A stretch of DNA of 57,271 nt from Microvirga sp. (GCA_022241475.1 JAKOMT010000003.1:207126-264396); one strand, 5' to 3'; counted from the first letter of the stretch, positions 9,164-19,618 are shown. Program-made: numbers and translations. Notes: generated from the sequence alone by a model not told the origin.

Positions 9164-10351
9164 TCACCCATCCCCTGCGCCGCCCCGGGGACCGCCCCAC
9201 GGGCGACCCCACACGCCGCCCCATGGCGGACGCGCGGCGCCTCCCCGGGACTCGTTGGCGTGCGAGACGTCTGCGTTCGCCGCCGCCCCGGTTTCGCCCG
9301 CCTCACGCGCGGCGATTTCTTCGGGAGTCTCGCGCAGAACGAGCGCTTCCGGCGGCGGCCGGCGTCCGCCGGCGTGGCGCTCGAGGGCGCTCACCCGCGT
9401 CTCGATGTCGGGGTGCGTCGCCAGCAGGGCGGTGAAGCCCCGGCGCGGATTCTCGACGCACATCTCCATGATCGCGCCGGGAGCGCCGGGCAGTTCCGCG
9501 CGCTGTTCGATCTTGAGGAGGGCCGAGATCATCGCGTCCGGGTTCTTGGTCAGTTCGACGGCGCCGGCGTCGGCGAGGAATTCGCGCGAGCGTGACAGCG
9601 CGAAGCGAATCACGACCGACAGCGCCCAGGCGACGACGATGATCGCCACCGCGATCAGCACGAGGACGATCGCGCCGCCGCCGCCCCCGCGACCGCGACC
9701 CTGTCCGCCGACACGGCCGCCCGGGACGCCCCGGAAGCGCGCGCCGCCGCGCATACCCTGGAACATCAATTCGCCGACGAACGAAATCACGCCCGCGATG
9801 ATTCCCGCGATCACCATCATCCGCACGTCCTCATTGCGGATGTGCGTCAGTTCGTGCGCGATCACCGCCTCGATCTCGGCGTCGTCGAGGCGCTCGACGA
9901 GGCCGCGCGTCAGGGTCACGGCGTATTGCTTCTCGTTCAGCCCGCTGGCGAAGGCGTTGAGCGCGTCGGTGTCCATGATCTTGAGCGCCGGCGTGCTCAT
10001 GCCGCGGGAAATGCACAAGTTCTCGAGCATGCGATACAGGCGGGGATCGTCGGAGCGCGAGATCGGTCGCGATCTGGTGAGCGCGTCGATCATCTTCTGG
10101 TGGCCGAAATAGGCGATGACGATCCAGACGGCGACGCCGATCGTGGCGAGCGGCGCGAGGTAGAGCATGTCGCCGGCCGCGCCGCGCAAGCTTGTCTCGA
10201 GATCGTCGTAGGCGCCCTCTCCGAAGGCCCGGCCGAGCAGGGCCCCCGCATAGACGATCGCGTAGATCAGAAAGAACAAGCCGCCGATCAGCAGGGCCGA
10301 GCGGCGGCGGTTCGACTGGATATGCGAGTAGAGGCCGAAAGCGGGCGACAC
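9164..10351 (-). CDS. M48 family membrane metallopeptidase
   Basis: A 395-residue membrane zinc protease. Two N-terminal membrane segments (about residues 18-42 and 55-78) precede the catalytic motif His166-Glu-Leu-Thr-His170. Two further segments follow around residues 185-205 and 225-255, the second after a Gly/Arg-rich linker. SREFLADAGAVELTKNPDA supplies the third zinc ligand (Glu). The C-terminal tail, from about residue 320, is low-complexity Gly/Pro/Arg. It follows lemA in the same direction; LemA-M48 pairs are widespread and thought to work together in envelope quality control, though substrates are not known. Confidence 0.9.
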   Translation of the reverse strand: MSPAFGLYSHIQSNRRRSALLIGGLFFLIYAIVYAGALLGRAFGEGAYDDLETSLRGAAGDMLYLAPLATIGVAVWIVIAYFGHQKMIDALTRSRPISRSDDPRLYRMLENLCISRGMSTPALKIMDTDALNAFASGLNEKQYAVTLTRGLVERLDDAEIEAVIAHELTHIRNEDVRMMVIAGIIAGVISFVGELMFQGMRGGARFRGVPGGRVGGQGRGRGGGGGAIVLVLIAVAIIVVAWALSVVIRFALSRSREFLADAGAVELTKNPDAMISALLKIEQRAELPGAPGAIMEMCVENPRRGFTALLATHPDIETRVSALERHAGGRRPPPEALVLRETPEEIAAREAGETGAAANADVSHANESRGGAARPPWGGVWGRPWGGPRGGAGDG

Positions 10352-10385
10352 GGAGAGGCTCCTTCCCGCGCGACGCGCGCGGCTC

Positions 10386-10943
10386 TCAGAACTTCACCTG
10401 CGGCGGGGTCTGCATCGTCTCGCGTCGCGTCTCGCCGACGTCGAAGAACTCGCGCGAGGTGAAGCCCAGCGAGCGGGCGAAGAGCACCGCCGGAAACGCT
10501 TCGATCGCCGCGTTGAACTCGGCCACCGCATTGTTGAAGAAGCGCCGCGCGGCGGCGAGCTTGTCCTCGACGTTCGACAATTCGCTCTGGAGCGCGAGGA
10601 AGTTCTGGTTGGCCTTGAGGTCCGGATACGCCTCGGCCAGCGCGAACATGCGCCCGAGCGTCGCCGTCAGCATGTTCTCGGCCGCGGCCTGCTCCGCCGG
10701 TCCCTGCGCGCTCGTCGCCGCGTTGCGCGCCGCGACCACCGCGTCGAGGGTTTCGCGCTCGTGCGCTGCGTAACCCTTCACGGTTTCGATGAGGTTCGGG
10801 ATCAGATCGTGGCGCTGGTGCAGCTGAACGTCGATGTCGGCGTAGGCTTGCGTGACGCGCTGGCGCATCGCGACGAGGCCGTTGTAGGTCGTGACGCCCC
10901 AGATCAGGACGAGGGCGATCAGCCCCAAGAGCACCCATTCCAT
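10386..10943 (-). CDS. lemA: LemA family protein
   Basis: A 185-residue membrane-anchored protein. One N-terminal transmembrane helix (residues 3-20) is followed by the LemA helical domain with TYNGLVAMRQRVTQAYADID, QRHDLIPNLIETVKGYA and YPDLKANQNFLALQ. The ATG at 10943 is used because the upstream open frame is Arg-rich and unrelated to the family. It sits 34 bases before the M48 peptidase, a common pairing. LemA proteins face the periplasm or cell surface; their biochemical role is unclear. Confidence 0.92.
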   Translation of the reverse strand: MEWVLLGLIALVLIWGVTTYNGLVAMRQRVTQAYADIDVQLHQRHDLIPNLIETVKGYAAHERETLDAVVAARNAATSAQGPAEQAAAENMLTATLGRMFALAEAYPDLKANQNFLALQSELSNVEDKLAAARRFFNNAVAEFNAAIEAFPAVLFARSLGFTSREFFDVGETRRETMQTPPQVKF

Positions 10944-11256
10944 GCGGCTTCCCCCGGCTGGCGCGAAACGGCGACGAGAGTGGCACGCCGACAGGCGGGC
11001 GACAAGGCGTCGGCTCGCGCCCGGGATCGCCGATCTCGCGCCCGGGCGCGCCGAAAGCCCAGAAGAGCGCGCCTTTCCGCCGCGGTCTCGCCCGATTCGC
11101 GGTTGATTGGAGCGATCAGGAAAGAACGTCCGTCCGCGATCGATTCGGATCCTTTGGAAAGGATCGGTCAAGGTTGACGAAATCTTCACCCCAGCACGTC
11201 ATTGTCTTCGCGATACCAGTTCAGCCGGTAATCTCGCGTCCAGGAGTTTGTCCGCC
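10944..11256. other. Gene-free region between lemA and pal
   Basis: This 313-base stretch separates divergent lemA (minus) and pal (plus). No convincing coding frame was found. It holds a near-perfect palindrome at 11148-11165, a TTGACG -35-like box at 11174-11179 without a good -10, and two copies of CTCGCGCCCGGG about 20 bases apart near 11013-11045. A CAGGAG ribosome site for pal lies at the right edge. It presumably carries promoters for both neighbours. Confidence 0.6.
11148..11165. promoter_or_regulatory. Palindrome upstream of pal
   Basis: The arms GATCCTTT and AAAGGATC are perfect complements separated by two bases. The site ends nine bases before a TTGACG box and about 90 bases before the pal start. 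It could be an operator; the binding protein is unknown, and no T-run follows that would make it a terminator. Confidence 0.4.
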
Positions 11257-11778
11257 ATGTTCGCTTCGTTCCCCCTTTCGCGCGGCCTGCGTCTGGCCGC
11301 GATACTCGCCGTGGGGCTCTCGCTCGCGGCCTGCGCGCGCGGCGCGGAGGATCTCGCCGGGGCCGGCGGATTCGGCGCCGGAGCGGGCGGGGGCGGCGCA
11401 TCGACGCCGGGATCGACCCAGGACTTCACGGTCAATGTCGGCGATCGGGTCTTTTTCGACACCGATTCGACGGACCTGAACGCGTCCGGCGTCGCCACGC
11501 TGGACCAGCAGGCCCAGTGGCTGCAGCGCTATCCCCGCTACACGTTCCTCATCGAGGGGCACGCGGACGAGCGCGGCACGCGCGAGTACAATTTCTCGCT
11601 GGGCGCCCGCCGCGCCCAGACCGTGCGCGATTATCTCGCCTCGCGCGGGATTTCCTCCGATCGCATGCGCATCGTCTCCTACGGCAAGGAGCGCCCGGTC
11701 GTGGCTTGCGCCGAATCGCCCTGTTTCGCGCAGAACCGCCGCGCGGTGACCCTGCTCGACGGCGCTCCGGGATCGTGA
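11257..11778 (+). CDS. pal: Peptidoglycan-associated lipoprotein Pal
   Basis: A 173-residue outer-membrane lipoprotein of the Tol-Pal system, which pulls the outer membrane in during division. A signal peptide ends in a lipobox with Cys26 (SLAAC). A Gly/Ala-rich linker follows, then an OmpA-like peptidoglycan-binding domain with VFFDTDSTDLNASG, IEGHADERGTREYN and SLGARRAQTVRDYL. The start at 11257 has a CAGGAG site. tolQRAB, which usually precede pal, are not immediately upstream; lemA lies there instead. cpoB follows as expected. Confidence 0.95.
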   Translation: MFASFPLSRGLRLAAILAVGLSLAACARGAEDLAGAGGFGAGAGGGGASTPGSTQDFTVNVGDRVFFDTDSTDLNASGVATLDQQAQWLQRYPRYTFLIEGHADERGTREYNFSLGARRAQTVRDYLASRGISSDRMRIVSYGKERPVVACAESPCFAQNRRAVTLLDGAPGS

Positions 11779-11867
11779 TCGCGCGGCTCGCCTTAATTTA
11801 GCCGCCGGCGCGCAATTGTGATATCGCAGAGATCCGCAATTGTGACCAACGCCGCAGGACCGAGCCC

Positions 11868-12899
11868 ATGATGGCATTCGCGCTGACGCAGCTTCGACCG
11901 CCGGCCACGTTCGTGGCGCGCGCGGTCGGACTCGCGTGTCTCGTCGCCGCCCTCGCGCTGTTCGCGCCGCCGCCGGCGGCGGCGCAGGACCTCTCGGAGA
12001 TGGTCCTGCGCCTGAGCCGCCTGGAAGGGCAGGTGCGCACCCTGTCCGGCCAGGTCGAAGAGCTGACCTTCGAGAATCGCCGCTTGCGCGAGCAGGTCGA
12101 GCGTTTCCAGGAGGACGTCGAGTTCCGCTTTCAGGACAGCGGCGGCGGCGGTTCGCCGCCTCCCGAGCGACGCTCGCAGGCGCCGGCCGACGCTCCGGCG
12201 ATCCCGTCGGCTCCCGCCCTCGGCGCGCCGCTCCCCGACATCGCGCCGCCGCTCCAGCAAGGGCGGAACGACGCTTTCGATCCGGGCCGCGACCCGGCCG
12301 CCCCGGGCGCTCCCCAGCCGCTCGGAACGACAACGCCCTCCGCGCCGCTGGAGCTCCCCGGCGCGCGCTTCTCGGAAGGCGGAGTGGCCGTGACGCCCGG
12401 CGGCGAGCGGCCCTTTCCGACGGCCGAGGGTCCGATCTCCTTCGGCGATGGATCGTCGCTTCCGGCGGACCCCTCGCCGCGCAGCGGACCCAGCATCGCC
12501 GCGACCGGCGACGCCGATCCGAGCGTGGTCTACAACGACGCCTACGCCTTTCTTCTCGCTGCTCAATACGAGCGGGCGGAGATGGGCTTCAGGCAGTTCC
12601 TGCAATCCCACCCGCGCGACGCGCTCGCGCCCGACGCCCAGTTCTGGCTCGGCGAGAGCTACGCGCAGCGCGGTCGCCACCGGGAGGCGGCCGAGCATTT
12701 CCTGATCGTCTCCACCGAGCATCCGCAGTCGCGCATGGCGCCGCGGGCGTTGCTGCGGCTCGGGGGCGCTCTCGCCGAGATCGGCGTGCCGGATCAGGCC
12801 TGCGCCACGCTCGCGGAGATCCCGCGCCAGTATCCGCAGGCGGCCGTAGACCTGCGCGACAGCATCGCGCGCGAGCGCGCCCGCGCCGGCTGCGCTTGA
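11868..12899 (+). CDS. cpoB: Tol-Pal system protein CpoB (YbgF)
   Basis: A 343-residue periplasmic protein that links Tol-Pal action with cell-wall synthesis. It has a signal peptide (to about residue 40, ending PPPAAAQ), then a coiled coil at about 42-85 (RLEGQVRTLSGQVEELTFEN). A Pro/Gly-rich linker of some 130 residues comes next, and C-terminal TPR repeats run from about residue 220 (YNDAYAFLLAAQYERAEMGF). E. coli CpoB is about 260 residues; the extra length here is mostly the linker. Two adjacent ATGs (11868, 11871) are possible starts. The stop overlaps the probable TTG start of tilS. Confidence 0.9.
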   Translation: MMAFALTQLRPPATFVARAVGLACLVAALALFAPPPAAAQDLSEMVLRLSRLEGQVRTLSGQVEELTFENRRLREQVERFQEDVEFRFQDSGGGGSPPPERRSQAPADAPAIPSAPALGAPLPDIAPPLQQGRNDAFDPGRDPAAPGAPQPLGTTTPSAPLELPGARFSEGGVAVTPGGERPFPTAEGPISFGDGSSLPADPSPRSGPSIAATGDADPSVVYNDAYAFLLAAQYERAEMGFRQFLQSHPRDALAPDAQFWLGESYAQRGRHREAAEHFLIVSTEHPQSRMAPRALLRLGGALAEIGVPDQACATLAEIPRQYPQAAVDLRDSIARERARAGCA

Positions 12900-13951
12900 T
12901 CCAGAACGATCCGCCGGCCGACATTTCCGCCGACGAAGCGGCCTCCCTGTTTCGCGCGACCCTGCGCGAGGGCGAGACCACCTGCCTCCTCGCAGTGTCG
13001 GGCGGACCCGATTCCACCGCGTTGATGCGCCTCGCAGCCGAGGCGGCTCCTCTGCTCTCGCCTTTGCGCTTCGTCGTCGCGAGCGTCGATCACGGTCTAC
13101 GCGCCTCGGCGCGCGCGGAGGCGGAGGGAGTGGTCGCGCAGGCGCGGTCGCTCGGCATGGAGGCTAGACTCCTGAGCTGGGCGTCCGTCGAAAAACCCGC
13201 CCGGGGCGTGCAGAAGGCGGCGCGCGAGGCGCGCTACCGGCTCCTGCGCGCGGCGGCGCGCGACATCGGCGCGGGCGTTCTGATGACGGCGCATACGCTC
13301 GACGATCAGGCCGAGACCGTCTTGATGCGGCTCGCGTCCGGCTCCGGGCTCGACGGCCTCGCCGCCATGGCGGCGCGCTCGCCCAACGATGACATCGTCC
13401 TCGCCCGGCCCTTTCTCGCGATCCCGAAAGCGCGCCTCGTCGCGACCTGCCGGGCGCGCGGCTGGAGCTTCGTGGAAGACCCAACGAATCGCGATTCGTC
13501 CTACGCCCGACCCCGCTTGCGAGCGCTGGCGCCGGCGCTCGCGTCGGAAGGCCTGACGGCGGAGCGGCTCGCCCGTCTCGCACGCCGCGCCGCCGCAGCC
13601 CGCGACGCGCTCGACGCTTGCGCGCGGGCCTGTCTCGCGCGCGCGGAGCTGACGGGCGGTGCCCGCGCCGGCATGGCCCTCGACGGCCGCGTCCTCTTCG
13701 CCGAGCCCTTCGAGATCGTGCTGCGCGTCGTCGCACTCGCGATCGAGGCCGTCGCGGGCGGCGACGACGCCGGCCGCGACGGAGTTTACGGTCCTGGCCT
13801 ACGCAAGCGCGAAGCGTTGTGCGAGGCGCTGGTCGCCGCCCACGCGGCGGGCGCCGGGATGCCGGGCCGCACCCTCGGCGGCGCGCGCGTCGCCCTTGAC
13901 GGGCAAGGGCGCGTGAGCGTTTCGCGCGCGCCTGCGCGACGGATCGGTTAG
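12896..13951 (+). CDS. tilS: tRNA(Ile)-lysidine synthase TilS
   Basis: TilS converts C34 of the CAU-anticodon tRNA-Ile to lysidine. The PP-loop ATPase motif SGGPDS is at residues 35-40, followed by VDHGLRASARAEA and TAHTLDDQAETVLMRL, all family hallmarks. A TTG at 12896 overlapping the cpoB TGA is the likely start, giving 351 residues. The frame stays open far upstream inside cpoB, but that part is out-of-frame shadow of cpoB. The C-terminal third is shorter and less conserved than in E. coli TilS, as is usual in alphaproteobacteria. Confidence 0.9.
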   Translation: MIQNDPPADISADEAASLFRATLREGETTCLLAVSGGPDSTALMRLAAEAAPLLSPLRFVVASVDHGLRASARAEAEGVVAQARSLGMEARLLSWASVEKPARGVQKAAREARYRLLRAAARDIGAGVLMTAHTLDDQAETVLMRLASGSGLDGLAAMAARSPNDDIVLARPFLAIPKARLVATCRARGWSFVEDPTNRDSSYARPRLRALAPALASEGLTAERLARLARRAAAARDALDACARACLARAELTGGARAGMALDGRVLFAEPFEIVLRVVALAIEAVAGGDDAGRDGVYGPGLRKREALCEALVAAHAAGAGMPGRTLGGARVALDGQGRVSVSRAPARRIG

Positions 13952-14047
13952 GCCGATCCTCGCCGCGGACCCGCCGCATTCGGAGCGCTACTGTCGCGCG
14001 TGTTGGTGGCGCTTTGACGCGGTGACGCGCCGCGTCGAGTAGCATCC

Positions 14048-14077
14048 CTTGGCAAGGGGCGCCCGCGCGCCTAGATT
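14048..14077 (+). promoter_or_regulatory. Candidate sigma-32 (RpoH) promoter of ftsH
   Basis: CTTG at 14048-14051 is followed after 18 bases by CCTAGATT at 14070-14077, close to the alphaproteobacterial RpoH pattern CTTG-N17/18-CYTATnT. The expected transcript start leaves a leader of about 60 bases before the ftsH ATG. ftsH is heat-shock controlled in several bacteria, so the position fits. The -10 differs from consensus at one core base. Confidence 0.5.
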
Positions 14078-14142
14078 ACAGCCAGCCGTACGACGCCCGA
14101 AACGCGCGTCGCGGACTGGCCATCGGCGATGAACGGACCGAG

Positions 14143-16074
<1,932 letters not shown>

Positions 16075-16100
16075 CGGGGCCCGCCCCCAACTCTCCGGAG

Positions 16101-16125
16101 ACGCCCGCCTCGCGCGGGCGTTTTC
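16101..16125 (+). terminator. Rho-independent terminator after ftsH
   Basis: ACGCCCGC and GCGGGCGT form an 8-bp G/C-rich stem with a 5-base loop, followed by a short T-run. It lies 27 bases past the ftsH stop and separates it from the glmM promoter. Confidence 0.75.
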
Positions 16126-16178
16126 GCGTGCCGTTACAATCGCTAAAGGAAAGTGATCTAGGCTCCCTGCCGGTCGCC

Positions 16179-16207
16179 TTGACGCGTTCGCGCCGGCGAT
16201 CCTAGAC
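16179..16207 (+). promoter_or_regulatory. Candidate sigma-70 promoter of glmM
   Basis: TTGACG (16179-16184) and CTAGAC (16202-16207) are separated by 17 bases, directly upstream of glmM and after the ftsH terminator. The -35 box is near consensus; the -10 is weak but typical of GC-rich alphaproteobacteria. Confidence 0.5.
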
Positions 16208-16247
16208 AACCGTCGACGCGGCGTGGGTCCGCGTGGGAGTTAAGGCA

Positions 16248-17588
16248 TTGCGGAAGCATTTCGGCACCGACGGCATCCGGGGGCGCGCCAACGTCACGAT
16301 CACCCCCGAACTCGCGCTGCGCGTAGGGCAGGCGGCCGGGCTCGCCTTCCAGCGCGGCGACCACCGCCACCGGGTGGTGATCGGCAAGGACACCCGCCTC
16401 TCGGGCTACATGATCGAGAACGCCCTCGTCGCCGGCTTCACCTCCGTCGGGATGGACACGCTGCTGCTGGGCCCCATGCCGACGCCCGCCGTCGCCATGC
16501 TGACGCGCTCGATGCGCGCCGATCTCGGCGTCATGATCTCGGCCTCGCACAATCCCTTCGAGGACAACGGCATCAAGCTCTTCGGACCCGACGGGTTCAA
16601 GCTCTCCGACGACGTGGAGCGCCGGATCGAAAAGCTGATGGGCCTCGATCTCATGAAGCGGCTTTCGGAGCCGGCCCTGCTCGGGCGCGCCAAGCGCGTC
16701 GAGGGCGTGCAGGCGCGCTATGTCGAGTTCGCCAAGCGCACCCTGCCGCGCGGCCTCGATCTCGAGGGCCTGCGCATCGTCGTCGACTGCGCCAACGGCG
16801 CCGCCTATAAGGTCGCGCCCGACGCCCTGTGGGAGCTGGGCGCCGAGGTCTTCGCCATCGGAGATCAGCCCGACGGCATGAACATCAACCGCGAAGTCGG
16901 CTCGACCGCTCCCGACGCGCTCATGGCGAAGGTGCGTGAATTGCGCGCCGACATCGGCATCGCGCTCGACGGCGACGCCGATCGGGTCCTGATCGTGGAC
17001 GAGAAGGGCCAGCTCGTGGACGGCGACCAGTTGATGGCCGCGATCGCCAGGAGCTGGCGCGACGACGGACGCCTCGCGCGCGCCGGCGTCGTGGCCACGG
17101 TGATGTCCAATCTCGGCCTCGAACGCCATCTCGCCGATCTCGGTCTCGAACTCGTGCGCACCGCCGTCGGCGACCGCTATGTCCTCGAGCACATGCGCGA
17201 GCACGGCTACAATCTCGGCGGCGAGCAATCCGGCCACATCATCCTGTCGGACTACGCCACCACGGGCGACGGCCTCGTCGCCGCCCTGCAGCTTCTCGCC
17301 GTCGTGAAGACGTCGGGCCGCCCGGTCTCGGAGATCTGTCACAGCTTCGAGCCGCTGCCGCAGATCCTCAAGAACGTCCGCTACGCAGCGGGTGAGCCGC
17401 TGGGCGACGCGCGGGTCGTCACGGCGATCGAGGAGGGGCGCAAGGCGCTCGGCGCGGGCGGGCGCCTCGTGATCCGGCCGTCGGGAACCGAGCCGGTGAT
17501 TCGCGTGATGGGCGAGGGCGATGATCGCGACCTCGTGCTCAAGGTGGTCGATTCCATCGTCGAGACGGTGACGCGGGTCGCAGCCTGA
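16248..17588 (+). CDS. glmM: Phosphoglucosamine mutase GlmM
   Basis: GlmM interconverts glucosamine-6-phosphate and glucosamine-1-phosphate on the way to UDP-GlcNAc for cell wall and LPS. It has FGTDGIRG at the N-terminus, the phosphoserine loop ISASHNP with Ser100 as the active residue, the metal loop DGDADR, and the C-terminal phosphate-binding [16 protein letters not shown] at 16248 gives the standard [12 protein letters not shown] start and has a GGGAG site eight bases upstream; a GTG at 16233 is an alternative adding five residues. Length (446 residues) is normal. Confidence 0.95.
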   Translation: MRKHFGTDGIRGRANVTITPELALRVGQAAGLAFQRGDHRHRVVIGKDTRLSGYMIENALVAGFTSVGMDTLLLGPMPTPAVAMLTRSMRADLGVMISASHNPFEDNGIKLFGPDGFKLSDDVERRIEKLMGLDLMKRLSEPALLGRAKRVEGVQARYVEFAKRTLPRGLDLEGLRIVVDCANGAAYKVAPDALWELGAEVFAIGDQPDGMNINREVGSTAPDALMAKVRELRADIGIALDGDADRVLIVDEKGQLVDGDQLMAAIARSWRDDGRLARAGVVATVMSNLGLERHLADLGLELVRTAVGDRYVLEHMREHGYNLGGEQSGHIILSDYATTGDGLVAALQLLAVVKTSGRPVSEICHSFEPLPQILKNVRYAAGEPLGDARVVTAIEEGRKALGAGGRLVIRPSGTEPVIRVMGEGDDRDLVLKVVDSIVETVTRVAA

Positions 17589-17658
17589 CGTAACGGAGTG
17601 AAGCCGCGGACGAGTGTTCGCGCCCGCTTCCCCGAATTGTTATCCTTAATTTTTAGGC

Positions 17659-17673
17659 TTAATCAGCCCTTAA
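17659..17673 (+). promoter_or_regulatory. CtrA-type box upstream of first OMP gene
   Basis: TTAA-TCAGCCC-TTAA matches the CtrA consensus TTAA-N7-TTAA exactly and sits about 80 bases before the ATG at 17752. An extra TTAA lies nine bases to its left. CtrA is the alphaproteobacterial response regulator of cell-cycle, envelope and motility genes. Binding is inferred from sequence only. Confidence 0.55.
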
Positions 17674-17751
17674 GAACTTTTTGCGAATCTGTCCCCATCG
17701 AAGGAACGAGCGGCGACGCACCCGTGCGCGGCGCTCCCAGAGGGACAGGTC

Positions 17752-18597
17752 ATGGAACGAATCCGCCTCGTCGCGCTTGCCGGAGCGACGTTGCTCGCCG
17801 CAACGGCTCACTCATTCGCAGCCGATCTGCCGAAAGCGCCGCCGATTTATGATCCGCCGCCGCCGCCCGTGGCGATCGGCGGGGGCTGGTATCTGCGCGG
17901 GGACGTCGGCGTCACCAACCAGCAGTTCCGCAAGCTCACGCATGCCGAACTCGATCTCCTGCCGTTCGAATGGCTCGATAAGGGCAAGTTCCGGTCGGCC
18001 GCGACGATCGGCGTGGGCGTCGGCTACCAGATCAATTCGTGGTTCCGTACGGACGTCACCGGCGAGTATCGCACTAGCTCGAACTTCAAGGCGCGCGACC
18101 GTTATCCGGACGCCGGCCTGCCGGGCGGCTTCGGCTTCAACGACTTCACCGCCAAGAAGACCGAGTGGCTCGGCCTCGTGAACGGCTACCTCGACCTCGG
18201 CACCTGGAGCGGCTTCACGCCGTATGTCGGCGCCGGCGTCGGCCTCGCGAAGGTCGATATCTCGGACTTCCGCGACTTCAACGCGCTTCGCAACGTCGAC
18301 GCGCGCGCTCCGAACGGCGGTCGCTGGAACGTCGCCTGGGCGCTGCACGCGGGCTTCGCCTACGACCTGTCGCACCAGCTCAAGCTCGACGTCGGCTATC
18401 GCTTCGTATCGCTCGGCAAGGGCCGCACCGGCGGACCGCCCCGCGTGGTCGGAGCCGCGGGCGGCGTCACGACCCAGCCCTGGGTGTTCAACGACATCTA
18501 TTCGCACGACGTGCGCGCCGGCCTGCGCTGGACCTTCGCCGCTCCGGCGCCGATCCATCCGGGGACCTGGTCGGACCCGATCATTCGCAAATACTGA
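17752..18597 (+). CDS. Outer-membrane beta-barrel protein (Omp25/31-like), paralog 1
   Basis: A 281-residue exported protein with signal peptide residues 1-23 (cut after SFA) and a Pro-rich mature start. Alternating aromatic/polar strands follow: GGWYLRGDVGVTNQ, GVGVGYQINSWFRTDV, YLDLGTWSGFTPYVGAGVG, LKLDVGYRFVSLG, HDVRAGLRWTF. The pattern is that of small rhizobial porin-like OMPs. Unlike the next gene's product, about 20 extra residues (AAPAPIHPGTW...) follow the usual C-terminal aromatic strand, which is odd for a BAM substrate. It is clearly paralogous to the following gene. A terminator follows. Confidence 0.85.
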   Translation: MERIRLVALAGATLLAATAHSFAADLPKAPPIYDPPPPPVAIGGGWYLRGDVGVTNQQFRKLTHAELDLLPFEWLDKGKFRSAATIGVGVGYQINSWFRTDVTGEYRTSSNFKARDRYPDAGLPGGFGFNDFTAKKTEWLGLVNGYLDLGTWSGFTPYVGAGVGLAKVDISDFRDFNALRNVDARAPNGGRWNVAWALHAGFAYDLSHQLKLDVGYRFVSLGKGRTGGPPRVVGAAGGVTTQPWVFNDIYSHDVRAGLRWTFAAPAPIHPGTWSDPIIRKY

Positions 18598-18622
18598 TCG
18601 TCCGCATGACGCGAACGAAGAG

Positions 18623-18650
18623 AACGGCGCCCGGGAGGGCGCCGTTTTCC
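18623..18650 (+). terminator. Rho-independent terminator after OMP paralog 1
   Basis: AACGGCGCCC and GGGCGCCGTT form a 10-bp stem with a 4-base loop, followed by TT and a second T-run a few bases later. It lies 26 bases past the stop codon and shows that the next OMP gene has its own promoter. Confidence 0.85.
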
Positions 18651-18693
18651 GTTTTCGCAGCACGAGAACGGGGCTCGAAAGATTTCATTAAGC

Positions 18694-18708
18694 TTAATCG
18701 ATGATTAA
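18694..18708 (+). promoter_or_regulatory. CtrA-type box upstream of second OMP gene
   Basis: TTAA-TCGATGA-TTAA is an exact TTAA-N7-TTAA match about 50 bases before the ATG at 18759. A further TTAA sits two bases to its left, the same layout as upstream of the third OMP gene. Confidence 0.6.
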
Positions 18709-18758
18709 CGATCCGACGCGATAGTCCCGACCTGAAACCAACAAGTCGAGGACATTCG

Positions 18759-19508
18759 ATGACGATCCGCGCGCTCTCATTCTTCGCGGCGATTGTCGGC
18801 GTGGCCGCCGCGGCCCTGCCGGCGCAGGCCTCCGATCTGTTGCCCCCGCTGCCCGACCTCGACACGCCTCTGATCGCGCGCGACGACGTCGGCTCGGGCT
18901 GGTATCTCCGCGGCGACGTCGGGGGCGCCAACTCGCAGATCGGCCGCACGACGTTGTCGCCCAATCCCGGCTTCTCGCCGTTCCGCGGCGCCAAGCTCGG
19001 CTCCGCCGTGTCGCTCGGGCTGGGCGCGGGCTACCGGTTCAATCCCTGGCTTCGCGCCGACCTCACGGTCGATCGACGGTTCGAAAGCCGGTTCTCCGCC
19101 CGCAACGCGACGCTCGCCGCGCCGGGCGTCGCGCTCCATCACGGGGCGAAGATCTCGGCGACGGTCGCGCTGGCCAACGTCTACCTCGACCTCGGAACCT
19201 GGGCCGGACTGACGCCGTACATCGGCGCGGGCGTCGGCGTCGCCGGCAAGACCATCTCGAATTACACCATCGACGGCCCCGGCGCGCCGGCGAACCGGGT
19301 TCCCGGCCGCAGCCGCACGGATGTCGCGTGGGGATTGATGGGCGGCGTCGCGGTGGATGTCGGACGCGGCGCCAGCCTCGATCTCGGCTACCGCTATCTC
19401 GCGCTCGGCCGCCTCGAGACGCGCGCGACGCCGGCTACCGGCGCGACGCGGATCCGTAACGTCGAATCGCACGAATTCCGCGCCGGTCTTCGCTGGTCCT
19501 TCCACTGA
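18759..19508 (+). CDS. Outer-membrane beta-barrel protein, paralog 2
   Basis: A 249-residue exported protein with signal peptide cut near AQA-S (residue 24). It shares ordered blocks with the preceding protein: GWYLRGDVGGANSQ, GLGAGYRFNPWLRADLTV, VYLDLGTWAGLTPYIGAGVG, LDLGYRYLALGRL and HEFRAGLRWSFH. Here the barrel ends at the C-terminus in Trp-Ser-Phe-His, as expected for a beta-signal. The two genes likely arose by tandem duplication and then diverged in their loops. Function beyond a surface or barrel protein is not readable. Confidence 0.85.
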   Translation: MTIRALSFFAAIVGVAAAALPAQASDLLPPLPDLDTPLIARDDVGSGWYLRGDVGGANSQIGRTTLSPNPGFSPFRGAKLGSAVSLGLGAGYRFNPWLRADLTVDRRFESRFSARNATLAAPGVALHHGAKISATVALANVYLDLGTWAGLTPYIGAGVGVAGKTISNYTIDGPGAPANRVPGRSRTDVAWGLMGGVAVDVGRGASLDLGYRYLALGRLETRATPATGATRIRNVESHEFRAGLRWSFH

Positions 19509-19540
19509 CGCGGTCGACGGCTCGGGCTGGAAACGCATCG

Positions 19541-19561
19541 TTAAGGTTAATCGTTCAAGAA
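19541..19561 (+). promoter_or_regulatory. Degenerate CtrA-like site upstream of third OMP gene
   Basis: TTAA-GG-TTAA-N7-AGAA repeats the layout of the second OMP site (TTAA-GC-TTAA-N7-TTAA), but the right half has decayed from TTAA to AGAA. It lies about 58 bases before the ATG at 19619. Confidence 0.4.
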
Positions 19562-19618
19562 TCGCATTATCCGGGCCGCGTCGAACATTCGTCGGCGGCC
19601 GCCAGCAGAGGAACCGTC

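Noticed and set aside
11936..12895. Upstream extension of the tilS frame
   Set aside because: This part overlaps cpoB in another frame and is Arg-rich; the TilS fold starts after 12896.
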